A stretch of DNA of 38,694 nt from CAZPDM01 sp964585305 (GTDB lineage Bacteria > Planctomycetota > Uabimicrobiia > Uabimicrobiales > JABWCH01). Below, piece after piece: positions 8,262 to 17,292 of the stretch. Under the pieces are notes generated by a model. That model was not told where the DNA came from. It saw only the letters and a list, made by a program, of their open reading frames with translations, and searched no databases. Where the stretch lies: NCBI GenBank assembly GCA_964585305.1, contig CAZPDM010000034.1:1-38694 (forward strand), in the 5' to 3' direction. Each line of letters starts with the position of its first letter. The first letter of the stretch is position 1. A program made the position numbers and the translations under genes.

Positions 8262-8582
8262 TTAGTCGCCATAGACGTAGGTGGTGAAAGTACCATAAAT
8301 GCCAAGAATATTCTTGGATTCATAGCTTACATGGCTAATTTTGGTAATTCCCGCGCTTTTAACTGCGGCTTCAATGCTGGCATCACCAGAAGCAACTAAA
8401 CCAAGAATAGAAGAGCATTGGGCTGTACCAACTTTGGAGTAGGTAGCAGTATTAGAAGTAGCAGTAATAGGGGCTTTTACGTCTGTTAGAATAGCACCTG
8501 CAGCGGGAGATGCAACAATCATGCAACCTTGGAAAGAAAAACAAACAACACAAAGAATCAAAGCTAGGCACAAAGTCTTCAT
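8262..8582 (-). CDS. TRL-like family lipoprotein
   Basis: A 106-residue small protein with a lipoprotein-type signal peptide (LALILCVVCFSFQGC, probable lipidated Cys at residue 20). The mature part matches the TRL-like family: ILTDVKAPITATSN, the central CSSILGLVASGDASIEAA block, GITKISHVSYESKNILGIYG and a YVYGD tail. The family has no assigned biochemical function; members are small secreted or outer-membrane-associated proteins. AGGAG lies 7 nt before the ATG. Hairpins on both sides suggest an independent, possibly abundant transcript. Confidence 0.85.
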   Translation of the reverse strand: MKTLCLALILCVVCFSFQGCMIVASPAAGAILTDVKAPITATSNTATYSKVGTAQCSSILGLVASGDASIEAAVKSAGITKISHVSYESKNILGIYGTFTTYVYGD

Positions 8583-8607
8583 AGTAAAACTCCTAAAGAT
8601 TTATAAA

Positions 8608-8671
8608 CAAGGTATCTCAACATAGGGATACCTTGCGTATTAAACCATGTTTGCAAGTAAATTGCAAACAT
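8608..8671 (-). terminator. Two hairpins between the giant gene and the lipoprotein gene
   Basis: Hairpin A: CAAGGTATC (8608-8616) with GATACCTTG (8627-8635), 9 bp. Hairpin B: ATGTTTGCAA (8647-8656) with TTGCAAACAT (8662-8671), 10 bp. Leftward, after the giant gene ends at 8714, neither has a clean T tract (A is followed by TTTATAAAT). Rightward, B is followed by T7 but no plus-strand gene precedes it. They probably end or attenuate read-through from the giant gene; A also sits in the lipoprotein leader. Confidence 0.5.
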
Positions 8672-8713
8672 TTTTTTATGATTATTCTAAAATTTCTTTA
8701 AGTATTGCTATGA

Positions 8714-11700
8714 TTAAAGATAGAAATATAAAACAACATCAAGACTAGTAGAAATTAAAATGGCTAAAAAGATTATCAATATTGTCCAACCTAATTTACT
8801 CCAAGAATATCCATCATCGATGGAAAATAATTTTTTGCACCAGGAAAAGATTAAGAGCAAAATCAATAAAATAAATTGAATAGTGCGCCAAACTCTACTT
8901 TGATAAGGTTCTCGATAGGAGCGAATTTCCAAATTAGCATCGCCTTGCTTATTAGCAAAATAGTAATATTTGCTATCACTTGGGGCAAGTAATGCAAAAT
9001 GGAATAAAGTTATATCATCTTTAGCTTGTTTTTGTTGTTCTGTAAATCGTTGTTGATAATTTTTAACCTGGCGGCTGGCAAAATCTTTCATATTTTCTCC
9101 AGCAAACTTTTTAACATTAGTTTCCTGGTAAATTTTGCCAACACTTCTTGTTCCGCGTGTTGCTTCTTGGACATCTACGACATTTTGTTGGCCATATTGA
9201 GATTGGAGTTGTTCTAAACTTCGTTTATTTGGTGCTTTATTCATTTGAATATCATTAAACAACTGCTCTTGCTGACGTTTTTGAATTTTTATTGCAGCTT
9301 CTTTTAAGCGGTTTTCATTTGAAAAAGTTGAAGATAAATCTTGTTGAGAAGGAGCTAAAGGGATTTGTACACGTTGTTGATATTCTTCTTGAGAAGTATA
9401 CTCTTGAAAATAAATTGGTTGTCCTTGGCTGATATTTCCTCCAAATTTATAAACATAACCTTTGGGTAAATATGCTGTCCAATGAACATCTCCAATTTCT
9501 TTAATATTGATAATGGTCGGCAGATATAAATGACATTTTCCACTAGAAAACAAAGTTGTTTGGAAACTATAAATAATTTTGACTGTTAATTTTGATTCCT
9601 TTTCCTGCTGGCGTTGGGTAGTTGTATTGCTATTGTATTGCAAAGGAATTAAAATTGTGTCTTGTTGTTGAACAGGACGTAAAAATCTATCTGCAACAAA
9701 AACGCCCCATATTATAACATTTCTAGGTTTTTCTAATTCCAAAAATTGGAGTCCTAAATGTCGGATATTATAAATGATAGATTGTCGGCATTCCCCATAT
9801 TCGCTAATGCTAGATTCTATTTTAATGCCATCAATACTTGCACGAATTGTGGGAACTACTTGTTGTTTATCTTCTGAAAAAGTTATTCTCCAATCTCGAC
9901 GATCTACTTTATATGCAAAGATAAAATCTTTAGCATTCATATCTGTCAAGAACTGTAGAGGAATTTGGATATTTACGTCGCTGATGCTTTGTTTGAGTTG
10001 TTCACGTAATTCATATTGAGATTGGTTTTGCACAAGAATATAAGTCCGATTACGAATGCCTTCAATGGCAAACTTAATAGGATAAATTTCAAAACCTGTA
10101 CCACTATTTTCTTGAAGTCTTGGGAATAATTTTAAGGAATATTCTTTTGATACTTTTGTATGTAGAATAACTTTCCATTCATAGAATTTTCCACGTTTTT
10201 CTTTTTTTGTTTCCTTAATATTTTCCCCAATTATATCTAAGTTTTCTCCAATTGCCTCAGCAATACTAAATTGAAAGGTTTGAACAGATGCTAAATTTAT
10301 TTTATAGCTAAGATAATATCCAAAACTTAACCAATCATCTTCAACCAAAGCAATTGCTACTGCAGTGCATTCTAATTCAGGGGATTTCATCTCTCTTTGT
10401 ATTTTTGCACTGTAATCACTTCCTTCGAATCGGAAAGCATGTCGTTTATTATATTTATTGTCCGATGTAGAGTGTGAAGCAACATCGGCTTTTTCTAGAC
10501 CTTTAGACTCCAAAACATTTAAAAGAATATCTGGGCTTGAAGCAATAAGAATATTCCCAGATTGATATTGCACATTAGGAGAATAAATATAAGGAATGTC
10601 AAAGTTTTTTTCATCATCAGAAAGATATTGTTTTTCTAATGTCATATTCCAGGAAACAGTATCACCACGCTTGAAATTTAATTTCCAAATTAGGCGCAAA
10701 ATTTGTTCTTTTTCTGATTGGCTAATTCTCCAATCTTTAATATCATCGCCTTGAACTTTTAGTATTTTATAATCAAGCGGGAGTTTTATTTCTTGCCCAA
10801 ATAATTCTTGTCCACGAACATTTACTGTCATTTGATAATCAACAGAAATTTTTTCTTCATCAACTTTCATATTCAAATTTGAGCTGCTGATATTGTTTGG
10901 TTTTTGCTCAGAAATTTGGAAATCCAATTCAAAAGGATGTTGATTATATTGAAAAGTTTCCCAAAAAAAAGTAGGAGCTTGGTTGCTGCTCATCTTACGT
11001 AAATTAGTATTTTTATAAATAAGAGAGCTATATGAATTATGTGTCCCTAACTCAATTGTTCCATTTTCGCGAGTTGCATCTATAGGCACTATTTCTGGAA
11101 ATATTTGTCGATAAGGAAGTTGAGATAACACTTTTTCGGCTTTAATTTCCAATGTAATTTGAGATTGAGAATCATTTACCAGTCGCAAAATAATTTGCGA
11201 TTGGTTGTTTTCCTGTGCTAAAATCCATCGCTCTAAATTTGTGCATTGGAGATGTAAGATTTGAAAATCTTGTGGCACTTGTAATAAAAGTTTATCTGTT
11301 TTTCCAGAAATAATTTGATATTGTAAGACACTATTCAATCTTAATACTTGATCACTGACACTAAGTTTGTGTTGACTTTTTACAGCAATATTTAAGCCAC
11401 GTGCTCGACTACGTTCAGAAGATTGATACCACTGGATTTTAATGTTTTTGCTCATACCAGGAAATATAAGCAAAACTTTACGAGAATTACTAATTTTTTC
11501 TAGCCAATCGCCTTGCCAATCACCTAAGTTGATTTCAACATCTTCATCAAGAGTGAATTCTAAAATAGATGTTGCTACAGGTTGCAATGATAATAAAATT
11601 TCTCCACGTTTGTTTTCTATTTTTCCTGGGGTTACTAAAGATAACTTGACACAATAATTGCCTGTTTCAGCCATTAAAATTGTGTAGTTCCCAGAAACAT

Positions 11701-14700
11701 CGGGTCGCAAAGATAAAGATTTTTCTTGAATTTGTTCACCAGGTAATATATGTTGTAAAACGGCTTTTTTTACTGCTGTTCCTGCTAATCCTAATGGAAT
11801 GACTGTAGGAGCTTTTTTTACTTCCAGCATGAATTGCACTTCAAAAGTAGCTTCATTATTTTTTACTTCACCATAATAACGGGCATTATAAAGATAATAT
11901 GGTGTTTCTACTTCTGTTTTAGGAGTTTCAATTGTTTTATCTGGATATGCTTGATTCCAAAGTTTTTGGTAATAATTATAGGGAATAAATACAGAAGTTG
12001 ATGGTCCCATATCTTGCATTTTTTCAGGATTGTATGGAATATAAATTGTTGGTACTTCTGATGATAATTCTGTTTGAGTTTGCCCAAGATTATTTTGAGA
12101 TACCGTTAAATTTTCTTGAGCTTGTAATATAGGAAGCAATGCAAGAATCAATATTATTCCACTAACAGCAGGTTTATTTGTTAACCAATTACCAATTTTT
12201 GTTAGAAGTAAATATATCCAACGTACTGGTAAGGAAAGTAAAAATCCCCACGCAATCATATTACAATATGGCATTAACCAACGTCCTAACAATATTGGAA
12301 TAAAGCTTATTACTAGTAAAATAGTAAGCAAAATCGATATTCGAGGTGCTTTATGACAGGTGAATAAAAATAATCCAAATGCTACGGAAACACCTAAAAG
12401 TAGTAATTCTAAGCTACGTAAACTGTCATCATGAATATATAGAACTGTAGCATCTGCTTGGCCAGGAACAATAGGTTGGCTTATTTTGTTTCCTATGTAT
12501 AAATCTTGTGGAGCAATATCAACATTCAATGATGGAACTCCAATAACTTTAGCACCAAGAATTCCACTTTCTTTTGCGATGCCTTTCATTGGTTTTTGCG
12601 GGGCTAATGCATCTTTGGGAATTTTTGTATCGCCCGTTCCTTCTTCATCAGTAGTTGTTTCATCAGTAGCTGTTTCTTCAACAGGTTCAACTTCTGTTTC
12701 TTCGTATTCTTCTTCTTTTATTGCTCCAGAAGCAATTGTCATATCATCATCAGAATATTCACTTGCTTTTTCTGCCATAACAGGCTCTGGCATTTCTGGA
12801 GCTGATGCATCCATAGATGGGCTAGGCGGTAAAACCAGTTCATCCATTTCTATTGATTTATTTTCTTGAACGAATTCTTTTTTAGATTCTTCTTTGTATT
12901 TTTGTCGTTCTTCTCCAATCCTACGTTCTGCATCACGACGAGCTAATTGAGCATTCGGTTTCATAGTTTTAGGAGCTGACATAGGTGCTTTTCTTTTGTC
13001 CTGAAGAGAAGGTCGCACCGTTGGTTTAGCTGGTGGAGCAATTCGTCCTTTTTTTCCTGCTAATTCTTGTTTAGGAGAGATATTACTTTGTTCATATTCA
13101 TTTGCACCAGATTCTGGCAATTCATAGCCATATCCATCATTTAAAGGAGCTGAACTTGGTGTTATGGTACTTTTGTCATAACGATATGAACTTTCATATT
13201 TCAAAGTAAAATGTGAAGGAATTTCAAGAATTGCATTCGCTAATGTTTCATACCAAGGTTCGTAGTATTTTTCTGTAAGTATTGTTGAAGTTTTATATTC
13301 TAGGGGTAAATAAACATCCCATCTGCAATTTTTAATAGGAATATCTGGCATAGTTTTTGGACATTGTAAAGAAATTTGTCCAAGTTTTCCTAGCTCTGGA
13401 ACTTTTCGTTCATATACAACAGAAATAATATCACTTCGACCATCGTTATGTCTAGGGATAGGAATGGAAATCATGCCATCTTTTTGTAATGGTTTTTCCC
13501 CTTTATCATTAACTACGGCTCCCCAAAAATTAGCATTTTGAGGAATTTGTACATCAAAAAATTGACGACCAAGATGGTTCAATTGATATTTACACATAAC
13601 CCGTTCAAGATTTTTTTCTGGGTATGTTGTTGAAATATCCACAGATTCAAGAATTGCATTGATTACTGGAAGTTTGTCATATAAAGTAATGTTTAATCCT
13701 AATGAAAAATCATTATTAGCAAATTTATAAGTATAGAGAAATTTTACATCAATTGGAAATTCTGGATGAGAAATTTCTTGTGGAAATTGCCCAATAGGAA
13801 CAATGCTTAATCCTTCTTTTGTTGTAACTTCTACTTTTGCTTGAGAAATTGTTGTAATGCCAATATAGCCTCTTTGTGTATGAACTTGAGGATATTTTAA
13901 TATTGGTAGGCTAAAGACCATATTTTTACTTATAATGGGAATTTCATAATTGATATAAATTGAATATTTTCCACTGACTTTCAATTTAGGAATAATTTTC
14001 CATTCGTGTCCAAATTCTGTTAGAGTATGAATTTTTTCTTTGATTTCTAATTTTTCTTCTTTTTCACTGTTGATATTGATTAACTGGTTGAAATTTTTAG
14101 GAAATATAAAATACAGCGCATCTGTAGAACCATCTTTTACATCATATACTAAAATAATAGCATGACGAATACGTTCGGGTTCAACAGAAACATAATGCAT
14201 AGCAATTACAGATTTATATGGCTGTTTCAATCGAATATTAAGAGAAATTTTGGCTTCAAGGCGATTTAGTTTTAAACATAAAGCTAGATTAGGATTCGTA
14301 ACTCTAGTTTGTTGGACAAAAAGTTCTCGATCTAAAGAAACCGCATGAACTGCATCAGCAATATCAATTTGGTAATCTGAATCTGCAATAATACCAATGA
14401 GAGAAGGTTTAAATTCTGCACTTATTGGTTTTACCCAGGGAACAGCTAAAACTTGATTTTCCCAATTTGATCGCCAATCTTCTGATAAATTTTGAAATTC
14501 ACAAACTACATTAGCACTTTGTCCTTTACTTAATTGATTATCTAAAGGAATAAAGATAATTCCATTTTTAATATAATAATTAGGATGAATGTTTTGACTA
14601 TATACTGATGTAGTTAATTCTACAGAAGTTAAACGCCATTCTGTTGAAGGAAGAACTAATGTTAATTCTTTTGCTTTTCCTTCTAAAACATCGAATTTTA

Positions 14701-16192
14701 TATCGCTTTTCAGAACTAGGTTATCTTGAGAAAATGTAACCGAAGCAAAAAATGTACTTTCTAGGCGAGTAATAACAGATTTTTTCTTTAGTAGTATTTG
14801 ATAGGAAGGTGTACTGGATTTATACTCTGCAATTATTTCTTGATTAAACTTGCTAAAATCTATATATTCTACAGGAGCAGCTTTTTTGGTAAAGAAATAA
14901 TTCTGATTTTGAATATTCAGTTGTCGTACTTGTTCTGCATGAGAAATTTCTAAAGTAACATCTTCGCTTTTTTCAATATGAATATAATCTTCTTGATGAA
15001 AAAGCTTATCTCCTAGCATTTGTAATTTAGGGAGAGAAATTTCCGCATCTTCCAAAACTTGGCGTTCACATTTAAGAGTAAATTTACGAATGCCTAATAT
15101 TTCTTCATCAAATTGTAAATTGATAATCTTTTTCTCGTTCTCTGTTTTGACTTCCCAACGATTTTCTGTAATATTAACAATTTCAAGGTTTGCAGGTATT
15201 GCAAAACTAAAGTTTTTTTGCGGACGATGTCGAACATCTAGACTTACTTGAAACCAAGAAACTAAACTATCTGGACGGACTAAATGGCTTGAAGTAACAG
15301 TAGTAAGAAATAAAGATTCTTTTGTATCCTTTTGTTCTTTAGGGCGTACCATTAAAGTAAAATCGGAACGATTTCCTAGATACAAAGCTAATTTTTCATT
15401 AGCAGCTTTTTGATATATAGGATCGCTAGTATAATCAAATTCTGGTTGACTTTGTAAAAAGAAAATCTGATTAGGAAAGTTTGCTAACGATATTCTTCCA
15501 TGTAACTCATCTTTTTGTGTAGTGAGACGAATGTGTCCTAAAATTTTAATACGGTGTTGTCCTTGCCCTTGGCAAAAAAAATAATATAAAGGCCGCATTT
15601 CATCTGGAGGTGGTGGGAGTAGATTAGATTCCTGACGAGCAATATTTGGAGCATTTTGAACAAAAATTTGTTGTTGTTGCATTATGCGACGTTGTACTGG
15701 TAAGTTATTTTGTTGTTGCTGTTGTTGCTGTTCTTGTTGTTCTATTCTTACAAAATTATCCGCTAAAGGAGAGAGATTTCTTGAAACATTTGTTTGAATA
15801 ATAGGCTCAAGTTCTGCACGAATTCGTGCAGGTTGATCGTCTAAAAAAGCTGTTTCAACTCCAAAATTGCCTAAATTTAAAGCTAGTTCAATCGGTTCAT
15901 TTTTTAGAGATGTAAATAATATATTCATTTCAATGTGTAGACTCTTGTGTTCAATGCGTCCTTGATATTCTACATCATGAATAACTAAAGATGTAGGAGG
16001 AGCAAGGGTTTCTTTTTGTTGCCGAGCTAATAAATCTTGATACTGTTGATAAGATAAGCGTACTCCTTTGGATTCAATTTTTATAACATTTGCCCAATCT
16101 TCCAAAGGCACATACACTACTCGTTCTTTAATTTCTTGGGCAAATACTCCCAATGAAATTAGCAATATCCATAACCCCAACTGCCATTTCAT
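8714..16192 (-). CDS. 2492-residue exported membrane protein made of two homologous halves
   Basis: No family is recognised. The N-terminal signal peptide (LGLWILLISLGVFAQ) is followed by long beta-rich regions. There is a Gln tract near residues 150-178, and a charged linker rich in P, K and E at about 1080-1215. Three hydrophobic segments lie at about 1258-1335, then a second signal-peptide-like stretch (GIILILALLPILQAQ, about 1344-1358). The architecture then repeats: VVYVPLEDW...VRLSYQQYQDL near residue 25 matches TIYIPYN...FIPYNYYQKLW near 1383, and NHLGRQFFDVQIP...FWGAVV near 870 matches RHLGLQFLELEKP...IWGVFV near 2145. The protein ends with two more membrane segments. This looks like two tandem paralogous genes fused in frame. 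AGGAGG lies 6 nt before the ATG. It follows the cheW-like gene by 42 bp, so the two are probably cotranscribed. It is likely anchored in the cell envelope. Confidence 0.85.
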   Translation of the reverse strand: MKWQLGLWILLISLGVFAQEIKERVVYVPLEDWANVIKIESKGVRLSYQQYQDLLARQQKETLAPPTSLVIHDVEYQGRIEHKSLHIEMNILFTSLKNEPIELALNLGNFGVETAFLDDQPARIRAELEPIIQTNVSRNLSPLADNFVRIEQQEQQQQQQQNNLPVQRRIMQQQQIFVQNAPNIARQESNLLPPPPDEMRPLYYFFCQGQGQHRIKILGHIRLTTQKDELHGRISLANFPNQIFFLQSQPEFDYTSDPIYQKAANEKLALYLGNRSDFTLMVRPKEQKDTKESLFLTTVTSSHLVRPDSLVSWFQVSLDVRHRPQKNFSFAIPANLEIVNITENRWEVKTENEKKIINLQFDEEILGIRKFTLKCERQVLEDAEISLPKLQMLGDKLFHQEDYIHIEKSEDVTLEISHAEQVRQLNIQNQNYFFTKKAAPVEYIDFSKFNQEIIAEYKSSTPSYQILLKKKSVITRLESTFFASVTFSQDNLVLKSDIKFDVLEGKAKELTLVLPSTEWRLTSVELTTSVYSQNIHPNYYIKNGIIFIPLDNQLSKGQSANVVCEFQNLSEDWRSNWENQVLAVPWVKPISAEFKPSLIGIIADSDYQIDIADAVHAVSLDRELFVQQTRVTNPNLALCLKLNRLEAKISLNIRLKQPYKSVIAMHYVSVEPERIRHAIILVYDVKDGSTDALYFIFPKNFNQLININSEKEEKLEIKEKIHTLTEFGHEWKIIPKLKVSGKYSIYINYEIPIISKNMVFSLPILKYPQVHTQRGYIGITTISQAKVEVTTKEGLSIVPIGQFPQEISHPEFPIDVKFLYTYKFANNDFSLGLNITLYDKLPVINAILESVDISTTYPEKNLERVMCKYQLNHLGRQFFDVQIPQNANFWGAVVNDKGEKPLQKDGMISIPIPRHNDGRSDIISVVYERKVPELGKLGQISLQCPKTMPDIPIKNCRWDVYLPLEYKTSTILTEKYYEPWYETLANAILEIPSHFTLKYESSYRYDKSTITPSSAPLNDGYGYELPESGANEYEQSNISPKQELAGKKGRIAPPAKPTVRPSLQDKRKAPMSAPKTMKPNAQLARRDAERRIGEERQKYKEESKKEFVQENKSIEMDELVLPPSPSMDASAPEMPEPVMAEKASEYSDDDMTIASGAIKEEEYEETEVEPVEETATDETTTDEEGTGDTKIPKDALAPQKPMKGIAKESGILGAKVIGVPSLNVDIAPQDLYIGNKISQPIVPGQADATVLYIHDDSLRSLELLLLGVSVAFGLFLFTCHKAPRISILLTILLVISFIPILLGRWLMPYCNMIAWGFLLSLPVRWIYLLLTKIGNWLTNKPAVSGIILILALLPILQAQENLTVSQNNLGQTQTELSSEVPTIYIPYNPEKMQDMGPSTSVFIPYNYYQKLWNQAYPDKTIETPKTEVETPYYLYNARYYGEVKNNEATFEVQFMLEVKKAPTVIPLGLAGTAVKKAVLQHILPGEQIQEKSLSLRPDVSGNYTILMAETGNYCVKLSLVTPGKIENKRGEILLSLQPVATSILEFTLDEDVEINLGDWQGDWLEKISNSRKVLLIFPGMSKNIKIQWYQSSERSRARGLNIAVKSQHKLSVSDQVLRLNSVLQYQIISGKTDKLLLQVPQDFQILHLQCTNLERWILAQENNQSQIILRLVNDSQSQITLEIKAEKVLSQLPYRQIFPEIVPIDATRENGTIELGTHNSYSSLIYKNTNLRKMSSNQAPTFFWETFQYNQHPFELDFQISEQKPNNISSSNLNMKVDEEKISVDYQMTVNVRGQELFGQEIKLPLDYKILKVQGDDIKDWRISQSEKEQILRLIWKLNFKRGDTVSWNMTLEKQYLSDDEKNFDIPYIYSPNVQYQSGNILIASSPDILLNVLESKGLEKADVASHSTSDNKYNKRHAFRFEGSDYSAKIQREMKSPELECTAVAIALVEDDWLSFGYYLSYKINLASVQTFQFSIAEAIGENLDIIGENIKETKKEKRGKFYEWKVILHTKVSKEYSLKLFPRLQENSGTGFEIYPIKFAIEGIRNRTYILVQNQSQYELREQLKQSISDVNIQIPLQFLTDMNAKDFIFAYKVDRRDWRITFSEDKQQVVPTIRASIDGIKIESSISEYGECRQSIIYNIRHLGLQFLELEKPRNVIIWGVFVADRFLRPVQQQDTILIPLQYNSNTTTQRQQEKESKLTVKIIYSFQTTLFSSGKCHLYLPTIINIKEIGDVHWTAYLPKGYVYKFGGNISQGQPIYFQEYTSQEEYQQRVQIPLAPSQQDLSSTFSNENRLKEAAIKIQKRQQEQLFNDIQMNKAPNKRSLEQLQSQYGQQNVVDVQEATRGTRSVGKIYQETNVKKFAGENMKDFASRQVKNYQQRFTEQQKQAKDDITLFHFALLAPSDSKYYYFANKQGDANLEIRSYREPYQSRVWRTIQFILLILLLIFSWCKKLFSIDDGYSWSKLGWTILIIFLAILISTSLDVVLYFYL

Positions 16193-16234
16193 TTTTTGCC
16201 TCCTATTGTTTTTGACGAAAAATTGACAGAATTG

Positions 16235-16729
16235 CTACATAGTTGTTAAAACGTTTTCTTGTTTTTTAGAAGCAAAACTCAGGCATAATTCTTTAAATAA
16301 TTTTTGTTCTTCTTCTCGGATTAAACGATTTATATCAATAACTAAATACATATTTTCTTCAATTTTAGCCACACCTGCTAATACCGCAGCTTTTTGTTCC
16401 CAAGAAATTGAGGATAATGGAACCAATTGTTCTTGTGTTAAAGGAACAATGTCTTCTACTTCATCCACAATGATTCCAGCAGAACGTTCCAGCATTTCCA
16501 CAATAATAATTCGACTTTTACGTACATTTTCGGCTTTTTCACCAAGTACCATACGCATATCTAAAACAGGTATTACCATCCCACGAATATGAATAATTCC
16601 ATGCAATAAACCTGTCCATGATGGCGCAGTAACTAATGGCATATTCCGAATAATTTCTCTTACTTTATCAATTGGAAGAGCTAGACGTTGCGAACCAACA
16701 CGAAAAGTAATCAAACTGATCTGGTTCAT
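16235..16729 (-). CDS. CheW-like adaptor protein
   Basis: A 164-residue single-domain CheW protein. Landmarks: ISLITFRVGSQRLALPIDKV at the start, VREIIRN, a P-x-W-x-x-L-x-G-I-I-x-I-R-G block (APSWTGLLHGIIHIRG), VIPVLDMR, RIIIVEM, AGIIVDEVEDIV and YLVIDINRLI. CheW domains couple CheA-type kinases to receptors; isolated copies also occur in non-chemotaxis pathways. No cheA, receptor or motility gene is visible here; the neighbour is the giant envelope protein. The start at 16729 has AGGAA 6 nt upstream and is preferred over a codon at 16744 that would add MQEFF. Confidence 0.9.
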   Translation of the reverse strand: MNQISLITFRVGSQRLALPIDKVREIIRNMPLVTAPSWTGLLHGIIHIRGMVIPVLDMRMVLGEKAENVRKSRIIIVEMLERSAGIIVDEVEDIVPLTQEQLVPLSSISWEQKAAVLAGVAKIEENMYLVIDINRLIREEEQKLFKELCLSFASKKQENVLTTM

Positions 16730-16792
16730 AAAAAATTCCTGCAATGGACAAAACTAGCTATTAAGATCAAAATAGGATAAATAATACAAAAA

Positions 16793-16821
16793 ATTGTACA
16801 TTAAAATTGCTTTTCTTGCAA
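16793..16821 (-). promoter_or_regulatory. Possible promoter of the cheW-giant protein unit
   Basis: Read leftward: TTGCAA (16816-16821), a 17-nt spacer, TACAAT (16793-16798). It lies just after the terminator of the upstream gene and about 65 nt before the cheW-like start. Confidence 0.5.
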
Positions 16822-16826
16822 TAAAA

Positions 16827-16853
16827 AAAACCCTGCGAAAAACGCGGGGTTTT
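16827..16853 (-). terminator. Rho-independent terminator
   Basis: Stem AAAACCCTGCG (16827-16837) with CGCGGGGTTTT (16843-16853), 11 bp including one wobble; leftward it ends in a run of Ts. It begins 7 nt beyond the stop of the gene at 16860-17144, which supports that small gene being real. Confidence 0.85.
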
Positions 16854-16859
16854 AAAAAA

Positions 16860-17144
16860 CTATTCTTTTTTCTTTTTGGGGGGATCAACTTTACGTACAG
16901 GATTGTAGCAATCATACGTTTGATCAGATACTTTCGGAGCACATACACCACCAAATACACGTTCGCCTGTATCAACTCGAGCTTCTTTTGGTGGTTTTCT
17001 GATAGCATCTATATTATTAGGAGCCCAAAGACCAACCTGTCCGGGTTGTTTTGTTACACTTTCAAGACTTTTGACAGGTTCCATTGAATTGCTTGGATTA
17101 GTTTGCTTAAGTTCTCCGACTTTTCGTCCTTTTTCTGCTGCCAT
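16860..17144 (-). CDS. Small unknown Pro/Lys-rich protein
   Basis: 94 residues, no recognised family, no signal peptide or membrane segment. The sequence is polar and probably partly disordered: VGELKQTNPSN, then GQVGLWAPNNIDAIRKPP, GERVFGGVCAPK, DQTYDCYNPVRK, and a basic end DPPKKKKE. It has two Cys 15 residues apart. A perfectly placed terminator just past the stop supports it; the Shine-Dalgarno signal is weak (AAAG). An overlapping frame on the same strand and one on the opposite strand are also open, but lack this support. Confidence 0.6.
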   Translation of the reverse strand: MAAEKGRKVGELKQTNPSNSMEPVKSLESVTKQPGQVGLWAPNNIDAIRKPPKEARVDTGERVFGGVCAPKVSDQTYDCYNPVRKVDPPKKKKE

Positions 17145-17223
17145 AATTTTTGCTTTACAAGCTTGCTAGAAAAAGTCAGCATACTTGTGGGACGCCTTTC
17201 TTCGCCCAAAGCAAGAAAAAATT

Positions 17224-17274
17224 CAGCCAAGATTGTATATTTTGCTTAATTATGCAATTTACACAACCTTGGCT
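17224..17274 (-). terminator. Long-stem terminator of the SerA-like gene
   Basis: Arms AGCCAAG-a-TTGT (17224-17235) and ACAA-c-CTTGGCT (17263-17274) enclose a secondary hairpin; leftward GAATTTTTTC follows. It lies 18 nt past the stop at 17293. Confidence 0.7.
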
Positions 17275-17292
17275 TAATTTTAACTTAAAAAC

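Noticed and set aside
12486..12869. A Ser/Val-rich open frame on the plus strand
   Set aside because: It is the reverse frame of the Glu/Thr/Pro-rich linker of the giant protein; there is no ribosome site and no independent evidence.
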